From JAOUGY01 sp963825585 (GTDB taxonomy: Bacteria; Actinomycetota; Acidimicrobiia; Spongiisociales; ZC4RG35): a stretch of 64,000 nucleotides of DNA. The stretch is from contig CAWGTX010000009.1 in the NCBI GenBank assembly GCA_963825585.1, positions 434,001-498,000 of the forward strand, given 5' to 3'. This document shows, piece after piece, positions 63,427 through 64,000 of this stretch; positions within the stretch are counted from its first letter, which is position 1, and each line of letters opens with the position of its first letter. Position numbers and translations under genes: made by a program. The notes under the pieces were generated by a model, which ran no database searches, was not told the origin of the DNA, and saw only the letters and a program-made list of their open reading frames with translations.

Positions 63427-63439
63427 CGGAGCGCCCCCG

Positions 63440-64000
63440 TCATGCCGGCGGCCTCACGGGAAAGCGAGGGGTGCCACCGTTCAGCACCGTCGCCACGTCG
63501 GTGGCCACCGTCGTCTGGAGGTCGAGCAGTGCGTCCTCGGAGTAGAAGCCCGTGTGCGGAGTGAGGATCACGTCGTCTCGGCCGATGAGGCGCAACTCCG
63601 CCGGGGGTGGTTCGACCGGGAGGACGTCGAGGCCGGCGCCGGCGATCTGGCCTGCCTCCAGCGCGTCGGCCAGGTCTTCCACGTTCACCAGCGGCCCCCG
63701 GGCGGTGTTGACGAGCAGGGCGTTGGGCTTCATCTTGGCGAAGGCGGCGGCATTGAACATTCCGGTGGTCTCCGGTGTCAACGGTGCGTGCACCGAGACG
63801 AAATCCGACGTGGCCAGCAACTCGTCGAAGTCGACCCGACGGACGCCCAGCCGGGAGAACACCTCGTCGGATGCGTACGGGTCAGACGCAATCACGTCGA
63901 TACCGAAGGCCTGTGCCTTGGGGACGATCTTCTGGGGGATGTTGCCCAATCCGACCAGTCCCAGGGTCTGACCCCGCAGTCGGTGGATGGGAACAACGGC
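63440..64000 (-). CDS. D-isomer specific 2-hydroxyacid dehydrogenase (5' end outside window)
   Basis: 187 codons visible; the start lies beyond the right edge. Rossmann motif GQTLGLVGLGNIPQK, then VDFDELLATSDFVSVHAPLTPETTGM, LLVNTARGPLVN (Arg), LDVLPVEPPP (Glu) and LTPHTGFYS (His): the catalytic set of SerA/GyaR-like NAD(P)H reductases. Note GLGNIPQ in place of the usual GLGRIG. With glcDEF downstream it could reduce glyoxylate or a related 2-oxoacid. Confidence 0.9.
   Translation of the reverse strand, partial: AVVPIHRLRGQTLGLVGLGNIPQKIVPKAQAFGIDVIASDPYASDEVFSRLGVRRVDFDELLATSDFVSVHAPLTPETTGMFNAAAFAKMKPNALLVNTARGPLVNVEDLADALEAGQIAGAGLDVLPVEPPPAELRLIGRDDVILTPHTGFYSEDALLDLQTTVATDVATVLNGGTPRFPVRPPA

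Overview
The window is GC-rich, densely packed bacterial chromosome. It carries a WhiB-type iron-sulfur regulator, a NucS/EndoMS mismatch endonuclease, a mycobacterial-type class II aldolase, an amt-glnK-glnD nitrogen cluster, a DUF4032 protein and many start codons with no Shine-Dalgarno but a TANNNT box 6-9 nt upstream. Together these point to Actinomycetota. The SLH-domain protein and general gene mix make me lean to an Acidimicrobiia-like lineage, but that is inference. I see no rRNA or tRNA gene, prophage, insertion sequence or CRISPR array.

Layout. 1-8.5 kb: end of a cNMP-binding protein, dienelactone hydrolase, a self-operator-controlled ArsR-type regulator, zinc-ribbon protein, NhaA, class II aldolase, a DUF454 membrane protein, a membrane-anchored esterase and an MFS exporter, closed by a strong bidirectional terminator. 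8.5-14.6 kb: divergent yceI/marR pair, an unknown protein behind a structured leader, a MacB/FtsX-type ABC exporter and a Nudix hydrolase. 14.6-22.8 kb: trmL, exonuclease III, nucS, a redox-flavoured operon (DUF2892, thioredoxin-like, an ECF sigma factor fused to a zinc-finger anti-sigma domain), engB, an M20 peptidase, a truncated secreted protein, an acyl-CoA dehydrogenase and whiB. 22.8-29 kb: DsbA-like protein, amt-glnK-glnD, a cupin and a serine hydrolase. 29-30.1 kb: a 1.1-kb non-coding minisatellite. 30.1-34.9 kb: a coupled four-gene operon (yibE/F, retropepsin-like, rimK, aspartoacylase-like) divergent from a cysteine-desulfurase-like gene. 34.9-43.8 kb: SLH surface protein, metY, CoA-binding protein, a PD-(D/E)XK-like/RibK-like pair and hrpA. 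43.8-51.1 kb: twin acyltransferases, DUF4032, and an operon of an amidinotransferase-fold hydrolase, two Nudix proteins and an M20 deacylase. 51.1-55.9 kb: methyltransferase, adenosine deaminase, and two Ca2+/cation antiporters each behind a yybP-ykoY-type (Mn2+) riboswitch. 55.9-64 kb: quinone oxidoreductase, small membrane protein, oligopeptidase B, and a 2-hydroxyacid dehydrogenase-glcD-glcE-glcF operon cut by the right edge.

The most distinctive signals are not single genes. They are (i) the 146-148-bp minisatellite built of G6/C6 hairpin cores, (ii) a family of heptanucleotide tandem repeats scattered through intergenic DNA and sometimes running into gene ends, (iii) the duplicated riboswitch-antiporter units, (iv) the sigma/anti-sigma fusion with an internal ribosome binding site, (v) a structured leader before the gene at 9787, and (vi) pervasive leaderless starts.
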